A stretch of DNA of 64,000 nt. Source: Mactra quadrangularis (lineage: Eukaryota > Mollusca > Bivalvia > Venerida > Mactridae). Numbering within the stretch: position 1 is the stretch's first letter; each line of letters starts with the position of its first letter. A model generated the notes under the pieces. It saw nothing but the letters and a program-made list of their open reading frames with translations. It was not told the DNA's origin and ran no database searches. Below are positions 1 through 10,660 of the stretch, piece by piece. Location: contig CM046303.1 of the NCBI GenBank assembly GCA_025267735.1, positions 52,903,403-52,967,402 of the forward strand, written 5' to 3'. The position numbers and the translations under genes are program-made.

Positions 1-2379
1 GTCTAGTGTTGATACTTTAATGGAACGACACCTGTGTAATCTGTTCGCCCAAAACGACTCTTATTGTTTTAATGAGCTTTAAACAACACGCACCAGCAAA
101 GCAATGCAGTTTACTCCGTAAATTCTCGTCCAACCCAACTAATCATTGTAAATAAGAGCAATATCAATGTTTTAAAACGAACTACTTAACATTTGTTTTC
201 CAATTAAAAATCGGTATTGAATTACTTAAAGACATACCTACACATGAATTTTGAATTATACATGAACAATAAAATATTTCCTCTGACATATGCTAAACTT
301 CAGGTTTTTATCGCCAGGTAAGGGATATTACATCGTACTTAATTTGTTCTGTTGCGTGTACGTCTCAACTCGCCAGACGCTTGCATGAAACGCCTTATCT
401 ACTCCAGAGCATTATTTATCAATGATATGTTATAATGTTTCGTTTTATCAACATCTGTCAGATGTTTTATGAAAAATGATCAGCTGCATATTTTGCAAAT
501 CTAGCTTGAATAAATTTTGTCTAATTGAATTCATCTGTAACTAAATTCACTTGTGTTTGGAACCATTTAAAACCATTAATACATGTAACATAGTTATTCA
601 ACGAGAACATTTAACGACCAAAACGTTCTTAAAATTTATGGCTTAGTCTTAGCATATGTATCTAGTCGTACTGCAAGATACCGTAAGCCTTAATAATTTA
701 ATACTGGAATCAATCCGGCAAGATAAATATCTAATCTGGAAAGTTAAATCAAAATGACGGCTTATTTTGGCATTTCGGAATGTTGCTGTCGTAAGAAGTT
801 ATGTAGAGAAATGTCATATGAGATTTTACCTACTAAGATTTGTCAATACAGCAACGAAATCGTAAGAGTATCAATTTGGCGATACAAAATTAATTTGATT
901 CCAGGGCATGAATTGCATTTGTATGATCATCATTGATTGATATTTTGTTCGATACGGAAACTTTCGACCCCATATATTTATCGAACCTCTCATACTTGTA
1001 CGACATATATCGTATATTGTTGTTGAGCTCTGAAGAATATCAACACGACAGAAAAGCGCTGTATTTTCATTCTCGGTTAAATGCAGACAGAAGAATAAAG
1101 GAGTTAGGGAGATCAATGTTCAATCTGGTTATTGACCTAATAAAACAAAGAGTATGCAACCAAAAAACCTAACACAGAGTATATCAAACTTGCCAAGAGT
1201 AGACAGTATAATCTAGAAGTTGTCGACAAACTGTTGCCAGAAAAGGTTGATGTATCGTATTGACGTGAAGTAATTGTAATGTCACAGCTATTGTAGTGTT
1301 CTGAAACTGATGAAAAAAGGAAACTAATTACATTACAAGAGGTCATTAGCAAAAGGTTTGTATGATAACCCTTCTTATTAATTTATTTAGCAAAAAGCAA
1401 GTACGCTCCTATTTTTGGCTGAAGTTCCGGCGAGACGTCTATTTTTACATAACGTTTCAAACAACATTGGTCCCACGGTGGCTCATTAACGAAATATAGC
1501 ATGTGTTTACATGAAAACTTTACGTATTTTAGACATAATTAGCGTTTTTGTATACAACACAGACAAACATTGCATGTTCCAAGTCAATAATTATTAAACT
1601 GACTCTCAGTACGCAGTTGGAGGTTTACCTACGTCTAGAATAAGCTCTAGAAACAAAGAAACACTCAGAAAAATAATTTTTAAAAACTTGTTATTTCTAT
1701 GCTATCCAAATAGCTACAATTCTCCTGGATATAAAGGGTTCAACAGTTAAAATATCTGTAAAAGTTTTACTTTAGATAACTAGTTTCATGGTGCCTATAC
1801 AACGTGATTGTTTGTGGTCAGTTTAGGTCACAATATTAGAACACACCCTTCGTCATGGTATGTTTTTACTTACATACACATGTAATATACATTGTTTTTT
1901 TTTCACCAAATCTATATAGGATAACGTAGATTTCCCACTCCTTCTAAAAATAACTTAATTACTATTTTCATGTAAAGAAATGTCCTCATTGCAATTCCAA
2001 ATTAGAAGTTTTATTTCTAATCCAAAGTTGGTTTTTTAAAATTCCATTTATTGTCATATAGATAACAACAAGCTTATCAAGTTTCTAGTGTAAAATTACA
2101 TCGTTACACGAGGTCATACATCAACCTATTTGTATATCTTGTCTCGGTCCAGTTTTCGGTCCGGTGTCTACTAACGCTTGTAAAAGAAGTCGCCCTTTAT
2201 GTAAAGTTCTAAGTAAATTAGATGACCATCAGTATTTTAGTATTTTGCTTTCGGACTAGAATGCTAAATGTTGGACAAATCATATATTACTAATATTTAC
2301 ATATTACCAATATCAATATTCATATTTTATTTATACTATGTTTATATGTAACTTATATTTTCATGATTGTCACAGTTTC
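1..2379. other. AT-rich region, no supported gene
   Basis: No recognisable coding domain, RNA gene or complete repeat is seen here. Two short abutting open frames (754-936 and 933-1172, plus strand) lie in different frames. The second starts only from TTG, follows a stop closely, and encodes no recognised motif. They could be a decayed exon, but nothing in the flanks (splice sites, paralogous copy) supports that. Confidence 0.5.
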
Positions 2380-2516
2380 TCTCCTTTACAACTGTATGTT
2401 ATTGATTATATGTAATGTCATTGTCACGTGATTGTATATTTATGAAATTCATTGTATGTTCACGCGGGTCTATTGACCTATTGATTTGAAAATAAATCTT
2501 CTTCTTCTTCTTCTAT
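2380..2516 (+). mobile_element. 3' end of a truncated non-LTR retroposon with (CTT)n tail
   Basis: The segment ends in GAAAATAAATC followed by a short CTT microsatellite (about 2492-2513). A polyadenylation-like AATAAA directly followed by a short-period tail is typical of the 3' terminus of invertebrate LINEs. No reverse transcriptase frame is present upstream, so this would be a heavily 5'-truncated copy. The left limit is approximate because no second copy is available in the window. Confidence 0.45.
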
Positions 2517-2610
2517 GTAAATGTTGACCACTTTGGTCTATGACCTTCCGGTACTATATAAATAAACTTGTTAAACTTGTATCAAGCCAAACAGTTCGAT
2601 AACATTCTTA

Positions 2611-2903
2611 TGTCCAGCTAGCTCAGCCGGTACCCCACAAGTCTACTTATCAATGAGTTGAAGATCCAATTTCCGGTTGAGCATACTTTTGTGAAGCTTG
2701 GACATGAACTAATTTCTATGGCTATTCTCACTCCTACCACTGAGTCGAGATCGTGTATGGCAGTTGTCAATCACTGACAGAAATATGCGTCTAGTAACTG
2801 CTTAACAACTAAATACAGAGATTTAGACTTCCATGAACGGTGAGTAGGTTGACTGACAGCTGTTATTTCACATATACATGTGTTGATAAGGCGTAAAAAC
2901 CAC
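2611..2903 (+). mobile_element. tRNA-derived SINE, family 1, plus copy
   Basis: A good RNA polymerase III box A (TAGCTCAGCCGG, 2619-2630) opens the element, followed by a degenerate box B and a body recognisable in other copies (5772-6050 minus, 15950-16195 minus, 17740-17925 minus). Shared body landmarks include GGTGAGTAGGTTGACTG near 2840-2860 and a terminal GGCGTAAAAACC. The GGCG-TAAAAC/CC type of end is common in mollusc SINEs. The diverged sequence suggests an old insertion. Confidence 0.6.
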
Positions 2904-3833
2904 ACACGCCCAGAGATTATAACTTGATTCTCGATAAAATCAAGATCTCAAATATAACATTTACCATTGGTAGTCAATAATCAGAAGAGATATTATTCAG
3001 AATGTTCGTCAAATTTGGATATTGTCCTTGAAAAGACAATCAAGCTAGAGCGATGGTCAGTTACCGGACAATATCAATAAAACAGACAATGATTTGCTGT
3101 AATTGTCTTGTAACACAATACATTAGCCTACCATTGTCACGATACTGACATTAAGTCAGTTATTGCCAGTAAACAAACCAGAAGATTTCTTTCTAGATTT
3201 GCGTGTATCACAGTATAAGTATGGAATTTAGATTCTAGAGTAAATATGTGTTAAAGACACATTTAAACGGGACTGGTATAAAAAGTACAATGTATACGGC
3301 TATTATGCACATTTAAAGTGACAGTTTTTAAAGCACCCGCATTTCGAAAGTATTATTGATTATAGCTCATACATCTAAATGACCACTGAACAAAGACAAA
3401 TGACTCATGTTTGTGAATTGATACAAATAGTTGGTAATCTTATTTTAATAAATGCTTAAAAAGTAAGCTGATTTATCAAAAGTGCGAGCGTACGACGGAC
3501 CAGATGCTAAAGGCTGTTGAGCACAAGGCTGTAAAACGTACGACTAACTATCTTACAAATCACAGTATTTAACAAATATAGTCGATGTTTAAATGAGCTT
3601 TAAACTTGCCAACTGACTAGTTGTGTTGTTTGGAAAATTTGGTAATATCAACATTAATGACTTTTGATATAATGGCAATAGTGTCTGAGGCGACAATGCC
3701 ACACTTATCAAATAAGAAAATGTTGAATAACGGTATAAATCATGACTGCTATGATATGTTCACAATTAATAGAAAGTTCCATTTTCATATCTTAGAAACA
3801 AGAGGTGTTCTTCTTGTCGTTATTTGACCTTTA
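2904..3833. other. Anonymous AT-rich spacer
   Basis: No gene, RNA or repeat could be supported in this stretch. A 68-codon open frame at 3621-3827 begins with a non-ATG codon and has no recognisable motif; it ends just before a MITE. Confidence 0.5.
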
Positions 3834-4016
3834 TGCCTCAGTCCTATAAAATCGTGGCTTGTTGCGGACTCGTACGTGCAGACAGTCGTAGACCGTGGGA
3901 AGCCTTGCGTATTAAGGTGACGGTACGCACATAGCACAAAACAACACACTCGAACGGAGCTGTAGCTGGAAGATATGCAAATTTAATCCATATTTATGTT
4001 TATGGGACTATACCAT
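3834..4016 (-). mobile_element. TA-flanked MITE, short inverted copy
   Basis: The ends match the inverted termini of the elements at 14388-14864 and 43878-44217: CTCAGTCCTATAAAA on the left and TTTATGGGACTATACCAT on the right, flanked by TA. The interior carries the same GC-richer core (for example GGAAGCCTTGCGTATTAAGG) in reverse orientation but is internally deleted, leaving about 183 bp. TA target duplication fits the Tc1/mariner superfamily. The element has no coding capacity. Confidence 0.65.
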
Positions 4017-4302
4017 TAGAGTAACATTTTTCAACCGCCAAATACATACTATATATCTTACATCCTTTTTATAAAAACTGCATAGTATATTCTGTAGTGT
4101 TAGATTATTTCTACAAAGGTTATAATTGAGACGACAATGATAAAAAAGAATGTAGGTCAACTGAAATAGTCAGGATATGACCTTCATACAACTGTGTACC
4201 GTGTCATTTTCTCCGTGATTGTATGACTTTTGAAGTCATTATTGTTATTTTTATTGACAATAATGTCTCACGATATAAATGAGAACAGAAATTTACAAGG
4301 AC

Positions 4303-5534
4303 TTAATGAGAGCCAGGCACCAATCAAGACAAAGTATAAAATGAGAGCCAGACACCAATCAACTCAAGACAATGTAAAAAAATAAGACCCAGGCACCAAT
4401 CAAGGTTAAGTCAATAATGGGTGCCAGGCCCCAATTAAGACAAATCAATAATGAGATACAGGCACTAATCAAGACAAAGTAAATAATGAGATACAGGCAC
4501 TAATCAAGACAAAGTAAATAATGAGATACAGGCACCAATCAAGACAAAGTAAATAATGATAGCCAGGCACCAATCAATACAAAGTAAATAATGAGAGCTA
4601 GGCACCAATCAATACAAAGTAAATATTGAGAACCAGGCACCAATCAATACAAAGTAAATATTGATAGCCAGGCACCAATCAATACAAAGTAAATATTGAT
4701 AGCCAGGCACCAATCAATACAAAGTAAATATTGAGAGCCAGGCACCAATCAATACAAAGTAAATATTGATAGCCAGGTACCAATCAATACAAAGTAAATA
4801 TTGATAGCCAGGTACCAATCAATACAAAGTAAATATTGAGAACCAGGCACCAATCAATACAAAGTAAATATTGATAGCCAGGCACCAATCAATACAAAGT
4901 AAATATTGAGAACCAGGCACCAATCAATACAAAGTAAATATTGATAGCCAGGCACCAATCAATACAAAGTAAATATTGAGAACCAGGCACCAATCAATAT
5001 AAAGTAAATATTGATAGCTAGGCACCAATCAATACAAAGTAAATATTGTTAGCCAGGCACCAATCAATACAAAGTAAATATTGATAGCCAGGCACCAATC
5101 AATACAAAGTAAATAATGAGAGCTAAGCACCAATCAATACAAAGTAAATATTGAGAACCAGGCACCAATCAATACAAAGTAAATATTGAGAACCAGGCAC
5201 CAATCAATACAAAGTAAATATTGATAGCCAGGCACCAATCAATACAAAGTAAATATTGATAGCCAGGCACCAATCAATACAAAGTAAATATTGATAGCCA
5301 GGCACCAATCAATACAAAGTAAATATTGAGAACCAGGCACCAATCAATACAAAGTAAATATTGATAGCCAGGCACCAATCAATACAAAGTAAATATTGAT
5401 AGCCAGGCACCAATCAATACAAAGTAAATATTGAGAACCAGGCACCAATCAATACAAAGTAAATATTGATAGCCAGGCACCAATCAATACAAAGTAAATA
5501 TTGAGAACCAGGCACCAATCAAGACAAAGTAAAT
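4303..5534. repeat. 35-bp minisatellite, about 35 tandem copies
   Basis: The unit is about AAAGTAAATATTGATAGCC plus AGGCACCAATCAATAC (35 bp). Two main variants occur, one with TTGAGAACC and one with TTGATAGCC, often alternating. The left edge (4303-4560) is degenerate, with indels and CAAGAC in place of CAATAC; the last unit at the right edge also carries CAAGAC. The interior is nearly homogeneous. The unit length is not a multiple of three and stops occur in the frames, so it is not a coding repeat. The pattern is that expected of an array homogenised internally by unequal exchange. Confidence 0.97.
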
Positions 5535-5771
5535 AAATACTTCTATAGTTTCATACGAACTAATGCTCAAGCACTGACTTCAGTGTACAAATCTTGTACA
5601 TAAAGGCACATCGCCATATCGTCTTGTGCCTCAAAACAATGTTTTGACAAAAATGACTTTGTACCAAGCTAAAAATCGAGTGAGAACTTGAACATTTCAA
5701 AGTTCTATGTCAATTGATAAGTCACGCTTAACCCTGTATGTGATGCTGTTACTTCTTTTATTTGCTAGATT

Positions 5772-6050
5772 CAACGCCTCAGCATCAAATTGTATAGGTC
5801 ATATCACGGCGGTCAGTAAACCTACTCACCGTTCTTGGAAAGACTATATATTTTTGTATTTAGCTGTTAACCAGTTACTAGGCGTATACTTTCGTCAGTG
5901 ACAACTTTCATACATGATTTAGAATCAATGTTAAAGGGGGAATAGAATTTATGCCATAATCAAACTCTATTAAAGTATGCCCCGCCAGGGAATTTAGCCA
6001 ACGAAACCATGATTAATAACTCTGCGCTACCGTTTGAGCAAGCCGAGCAG
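5772..6050 (-). mobile_element. tRNA-derived SINE, family 1, minus copy
   Basis: Read on the minus strand, the element starts with a tRNA-like head (a GCTCAAACGGTAGCGC box A region near 6020-6040 and a GGTTTCGTTGGC box B-like segment near 6000) and runs through the same body as the copy at 2611-2903, ending in a GAGGCGTTG-type tail near 5772. A 64-codon frame at 5707-5901 with a hydrophobic run lies mostly inside this SINE and is therefore not treated as a gene. Confidence 0.6.
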
Positions 6051-7480
6051 CTTGTTACTGATTCGAAAGAATTCCAGAACACACGAAGAACCTTCCAAAT
6101 TAACAATTAATACTTGATCAGAAATCAAACAACGTGTGTGCAATTAAAGCTATGACAGGGGACTTTATGAGGATACAAACACATTTGATTTGCACACATT
6201 AGTGTCGAGTCACAACACAAGGTCTAGACTATCACCGAAAAAGTGACCTGAGTGTGGCAAATTGATTCTAGTGTGTCCTCTCCAATTTATGGCGAGTAAA
6301 CGAGAGTATGACGTGAAAATATGGCTGACAGTATCACAACGCAATTGAAAAAGACAGGGTAAACGTGAATCTAAATTTTAATATCATTTAACCGTTTTTA
6401 AGATATGATTAGCGCCTTTTATTATTCCATTTTATTAAGATACATAAAAAAGAATAAATACCATGACAAAATAACGGTACGAGTGCGGTGTCCATTTTGT
6501 AACTAAGAACGCTGTTCATGCTGTTAGTTTACACTAACTAGTGCGACATTATCGCACATGTCCAGAATGTCATGCAGATGTTGAACTCGTCTACAGAGAT
6601 TGCGAAACAAATGCGCTTTTAATCAACTTTTACAAAATCCAAGAAAGATTTTTCATAAGAGACAGCTTATTCTCTTATTGACTTATTTCTGAATATATCA
6701 ACATCTGCAGTAAATATTTAAGGCAAAGCGACTAATTTGCAAAATTAGCGGTAATGTAATAAGGCTCTTAATAAGAAAAAATCCTATTCATTTTATGGTT
6801 TATTACCGATGTGATTCCATGTTTCTATAAGGACACGTGCTATAGAGATGAGGCAAACAAAATTGACGTAAAAACATCCGTAATTACAATCTCTTCAGGA
6901 AATCCTTTAGCTTGTTGAAGCTTACAGAGAATCGGATTATGGTTGAGAGTAATTTGAACAATCGTCACTTTCCATCATTAAGGTTTTATACGTCATGGGG
7001 TTTAGATGAATTGTAGGGTAATAAAATACAGGAATGTCAAAACTAGTTCAAATCTCTTAGAACAGATAAACTTCGTACTTTTATAGCAGATTTTATATTG
7101 ACATTTGAAATGTGATGCGCGGCAAATAGTGTACTCTGTTCTGCATAGCATCGCGTATGAATCATTTAAATCTGAAACAAATTACAATACTTACAGCACT
7201 TTAAAACTTGAGTCAAGGATGATTTGTCCATATTTTCTGCTACAAACCGTAGCATTTAATGTCATGGTTACGTGGTATTGCAACCATGGTATAATATTAA
7301 AGTCAATGTCTATTTCCTGTGATGTACAACGTTATTTAGATTACCATTTCTTTTCCTCGTGGTGTAGGTACTTGAAGAATGTTGTACAAAATAATTTAAA
7401 CAGACAAACATGGAGTTGAAATTGGGCTTAACAATTCTGAAGCCATTGTTACATAGAGTTTGAATATAAAAAGTTCAAAG
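6051..7480. other. AT-rich spacer, no supported gene
   Basis: No repeat family seen elsewhere in the window and no recognisable coding motif. An open frame of 104 codons at 7105-7419 starts on a non-ATG codon and shows no domain, repeated family member or splice context. It is best taken as chance. Confidence 0.45.
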
Positions 7481-7695
7481 TCTGTGGATAACACTGCTTG
7501 TCTAATTTGCACTCAAACCTTGATCTAAATATAGACATTACGAAAACAAGATGTTATTTATAGTGATTCGTCTAGATGAAAGCTACACATTGATTGGTCG
7601 ACACAAAGGTCATCTACACGTGACCCTCAGAGCAACCATAAGTGTCCTAGACGACAGCGGTCTACAGGATATCTGTTTACCGAGATTGACGGAGC
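7481..7695 (+). repeat. Unclassified dispersed repeat E, partial copy
   Basis: This segment shares a string of landmarks with 9130-9445 (plus) and 31020-31400 (minus): GTCTAGATGAAAGCTAC, ATTGATTGGTCGACACAAAG, GTCATCT.ACGTGACCC and GTTTACCGAGATTG. The copies are clearly homologous but diverged. No inverted termini or pol III boxes were recognised, so the class is unknown. Confidence 0.6.
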
Positions 7696-8420
7696 CCATT
7701 CATACAATTATAAATTTCTTTAAGTATACGATGAAAATAAATTGAGAAACTGCAGTCAGTTTTGCATTCTTTCGTGAAAACATCATTTCTTTCAAAAAAA
7801 AACGGACATGCCAATATTTGTTACCAAGGGTCGATCTTGACCTTTGGGCTATTAAAATGAAGTTGGAAACAGATTTAAGTGGTCTTGGTTAATTCAACGT
7901 TATAATTGTATTGTAGTTTTTAGCTTTTAAGTTAAGTAGTTTCAGTCATTAACTCAATACAAAAACGTTTATGTTGTTAGGCATAAAGCAAGGAAACACT
8001 ACATGTTTTGTTATAAAGAACTGGAAATAAACGTCTTTACACTCTGGTTTTAAGTCTATTTTGAGAAAACCATAAACTGAAAACAATAACTCCATAAATA
8101 GAAAAACTTCAATTATTTAACTATTTTTCAAGGTAAATAAATGTCTTTCGAACATAAACATGAAAGTATTGGTACTTAAAAAATGGTTCTTACAATATCA
8201 TGAAACTACGTACATTATTTTGTCCTTTGGGACCAGTATCAAAAAACAGTTTTTATATGGTTCACTTTGTTTCAATTATTCTTATAAACACAAAATAAGT
8301 CAATGTATATGGCTACATTTGTAGAAGATAGAACACTATACATTATTGCTTGAAGAATGGACTATAATTTTAACAAGAGGGCTTTGACAGCTTATTATCA
8401 GTAAAATCAAAACGAACTTT
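7696..8420. other. Anonymous AT-rich spacer
   Basis: No supported feature. The sequence has low complexity and many short A/T runs. Confidence 0.45.
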
Positions 8421-8925
8421 CACACCAATATCCAGGATATTAGAATAAAAAGGTAACCACTATAGTGTTAACAAGATTTTCCTATTCTAGCTCCTGTGAC
8501 CTAGTTTTTCATCCAGAATTATCAATGCTCGAACTTCCTAGACAAATATCCTTACCTAGTTTGATGACAATTGTATATAAAGATACTACACTAGAGTGTT
8601 CTCAAGGTTTTTCCATATTTGAGATGTGTTACCTAGTTTTTGAAACCAGGGGACACATATTCAAACTTGACCTAGAAATAATTAAACAACCTTTCAGACC
8701 AATTTTCAGGATATTTGGATCAAAACAGTAGCCACCAGAATGTTAAAAAAAATATTTATATTTTCAGCTCCTGTGACCTAGTTTTCATCGAAGATCCATG
8801 TTCAAACCCCTCCTAGTAATACTCGTAGACAATAGACAGTCATCCTCACAAAGTTTGGTGATAATTGAGTAAAAACATAATTATAAGCCCACTAGAATGT
8901 TCACAAACTGATACCGGGCAGACAA
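8421..8925 (+). repeat. Degenerate tandem repeat of the GTGACCTAGTTTTTGA type
   Basis: Three to four diverged units of roughly 140-160 bp share the order CTCCTGTGACCTAGTTTT (8491, 8768), ACATATTCAAACTTGACCTAG, TTTCAGGATATT.GGATCAAAA and AGAGTGTTC.CAAGG. This string is familiar from interspersed tandem repeats of bivalve and gastropod genomes (established knowledge, family name not asserted). An 88-codon frame at 8465-8731 is a by-product of the repeat. Confidence 0.65.
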
Positions 8926-9129
8926 TCAACGGTCATAAAAGATCACCCTGAGCTAGTTCATGTTAGCTAAAAAGAAATACAAGAGATAACTGGTAATTGT
9001 AACAAAGTCAAATATGTTAAGTTTTAAGCAATCTTTCAAAAAAGTTATTTGAGCGATATGCCTCGCCACTCTGTTTAATTTTATTTAAAACCGATATGAA
9101 ATTCTCCGCTCGCCTACTCGCTAATTTAA

Positions 9130-9445
9130 CAGCTGACTATTTTGTTACGAGTTCAGGTGACATTTTCTCATTATAATATTCATGACGCAATCATTATGTT
9201 TAGTTATTGGTTCACATCGTCTACGTCACTGAATTTGAAAAGAGCCGTCAAATCACAGCATGTAATAACACTGCCGTCGATTAGCTCGCAAACGTCAATC
9301 TAAAAAAGAAATTAGTGTTTAGTCTAGATTAAAGCTACGCATTGATTGATCAACACAAAGGTCATCTTGACGTGACCCATGGAGCGACCATAAGAGATCC
9401 TATATGACTGCAGTCCATTGTAAAGGATATTTGTTTACGGAGATT
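9130..9445 (+). repeat. Unclassified dispersed repeat E, fuller copy
   Basis: It matches the reverse complement of 31020-31400 over most of its length, with landmarks CAGGTGAC.TTTTCTCAT, ATAATATTCATGACG, ACATCGTCTACGTCAC, AGCTACGCATTGATTG and TTTACGGAGATTG. The unit is about 320-390 bp. The orientation differs between copies, so it is dispersed and not tandem. Confidence 0.65.
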
Positions 9446-10660
9446 GCGCTTTGCGCCTTGTTGTAATATTTAAACATTTTACACATTCAATAACATTTCT
9501 TTTTTCTGTCTCAAGTTCTATATTTTGTCCATTTGCGGTTTTTTTTGAAAGCTAACGATATTATTCCTTAATGTCAATTTACAGCTAATATTGCATTTTA
9601 AAACGACAATAAATTATTAGAAATCGAACTATGTTTCAGTCTTATACCATGGTTATCATTTTTCAATAATAAAACAACACTCAAATTATTAAAGTTTTTT
9701 ATATAGACTAAGGTTATGATAAATTAATAGCTTTATTTTTAATGTATTACATGTATTACAAAACAAATAAGAACAATTTAGAAATCTGACGTGGTGAACA
9801 TATAAAAATACAATATACAGTGTAATACGATGCCAGTTTTCAGAGACATTTTCTGCGGTCAAAAAAAAGTTATGTAAATTACGACATTTCAAAATTAAAA
9901 TCAGTCGTAATTAGTCATTCATTATAATCTCGTATTGACGTCAATAATAAACGAGACTGTGTGTTGCTAGGATACAGAAACGAGACACGGTAGATACAAA
10001 AAGAATGTGGTCTAAAAAGAGAATTTTAACTGACGTTATAGACATTAAATGCGTAATATTCTCAAAGAAATCACTAATTAGTAAACAGTAATCCTCATAT
10101 AATATTACAAGAATATAAGGTTCTGGTAATTATAAAATATAAATGTAGGAAAATGCCATTATGTTCGAAGTAATAATTCAAAGTATTGTATGAAGGTCTC
10201 TTGCCTACAGTTAATCATAAAGCTTACATTTCAGTCGGATCGCCTAACCTCATGAGTATAGCAAAAACTCGAACTCTAAGCCTAGCAAACTAATGGTAAA
10301 ATCTCTGATCTGCGGAGACATTCGGATAAATAAATTCCCGTTAACGCGTGTACACTATTTTTCTCATATATTCTCGCATTGTCCCGGAGGTGGGAAGCGC
10401 AGCTTACAAATGACTAGTGCATAATATTAACTATGCTACATACAGTTTTGTGGGAGGAAAGCACAATGGAGCGGTAAACGCTGATATTCAATAAGATGGA
10501 ACATTTAATGTTCCATGAGTTACTGAGTAAATACGAATTGACTTTGAATTGAATTAAAATGCAAAAGTTGTATGCTGTGTGTGGGCATTTGGGACAAAAA
10601 AGATTTTTGAAATATACACAAGTATGTGTTCATACTGGTCTCATAAGTACCCCAAAATGT
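9446..10660. other. AT-rich spacer, no supported gene
   Basis: No coding or repeat assignment could be supported. Short open frames at 9689-9892 (minus) and 10520-10726 (minus) contain no recognised domain; the latter overlaps the first copy of the 12-mer described at 10661. Confidence 0.45.

Noticed and set aside
754..1172. Two abutting plus-strand open frames of 60 and 79 codons
   Set aside because: Different frames, the second with only a TTG start, no motif, no splice context and no paralogue in the window.
4303..5534. CRISPR-like array (35-bp repeats)
   Set aside because: The repeats are contiguous with no unique spacers, and the surroundings are clearly eukaryotic; this is a minisatellite.
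5707..5901. 64-codon frame with a hydrophobic, signal-peptide-like N-terminus
   Set aside because: Most of it overlaps a minus-strand SINE copy, so the hydrophobic run is fortuitous.
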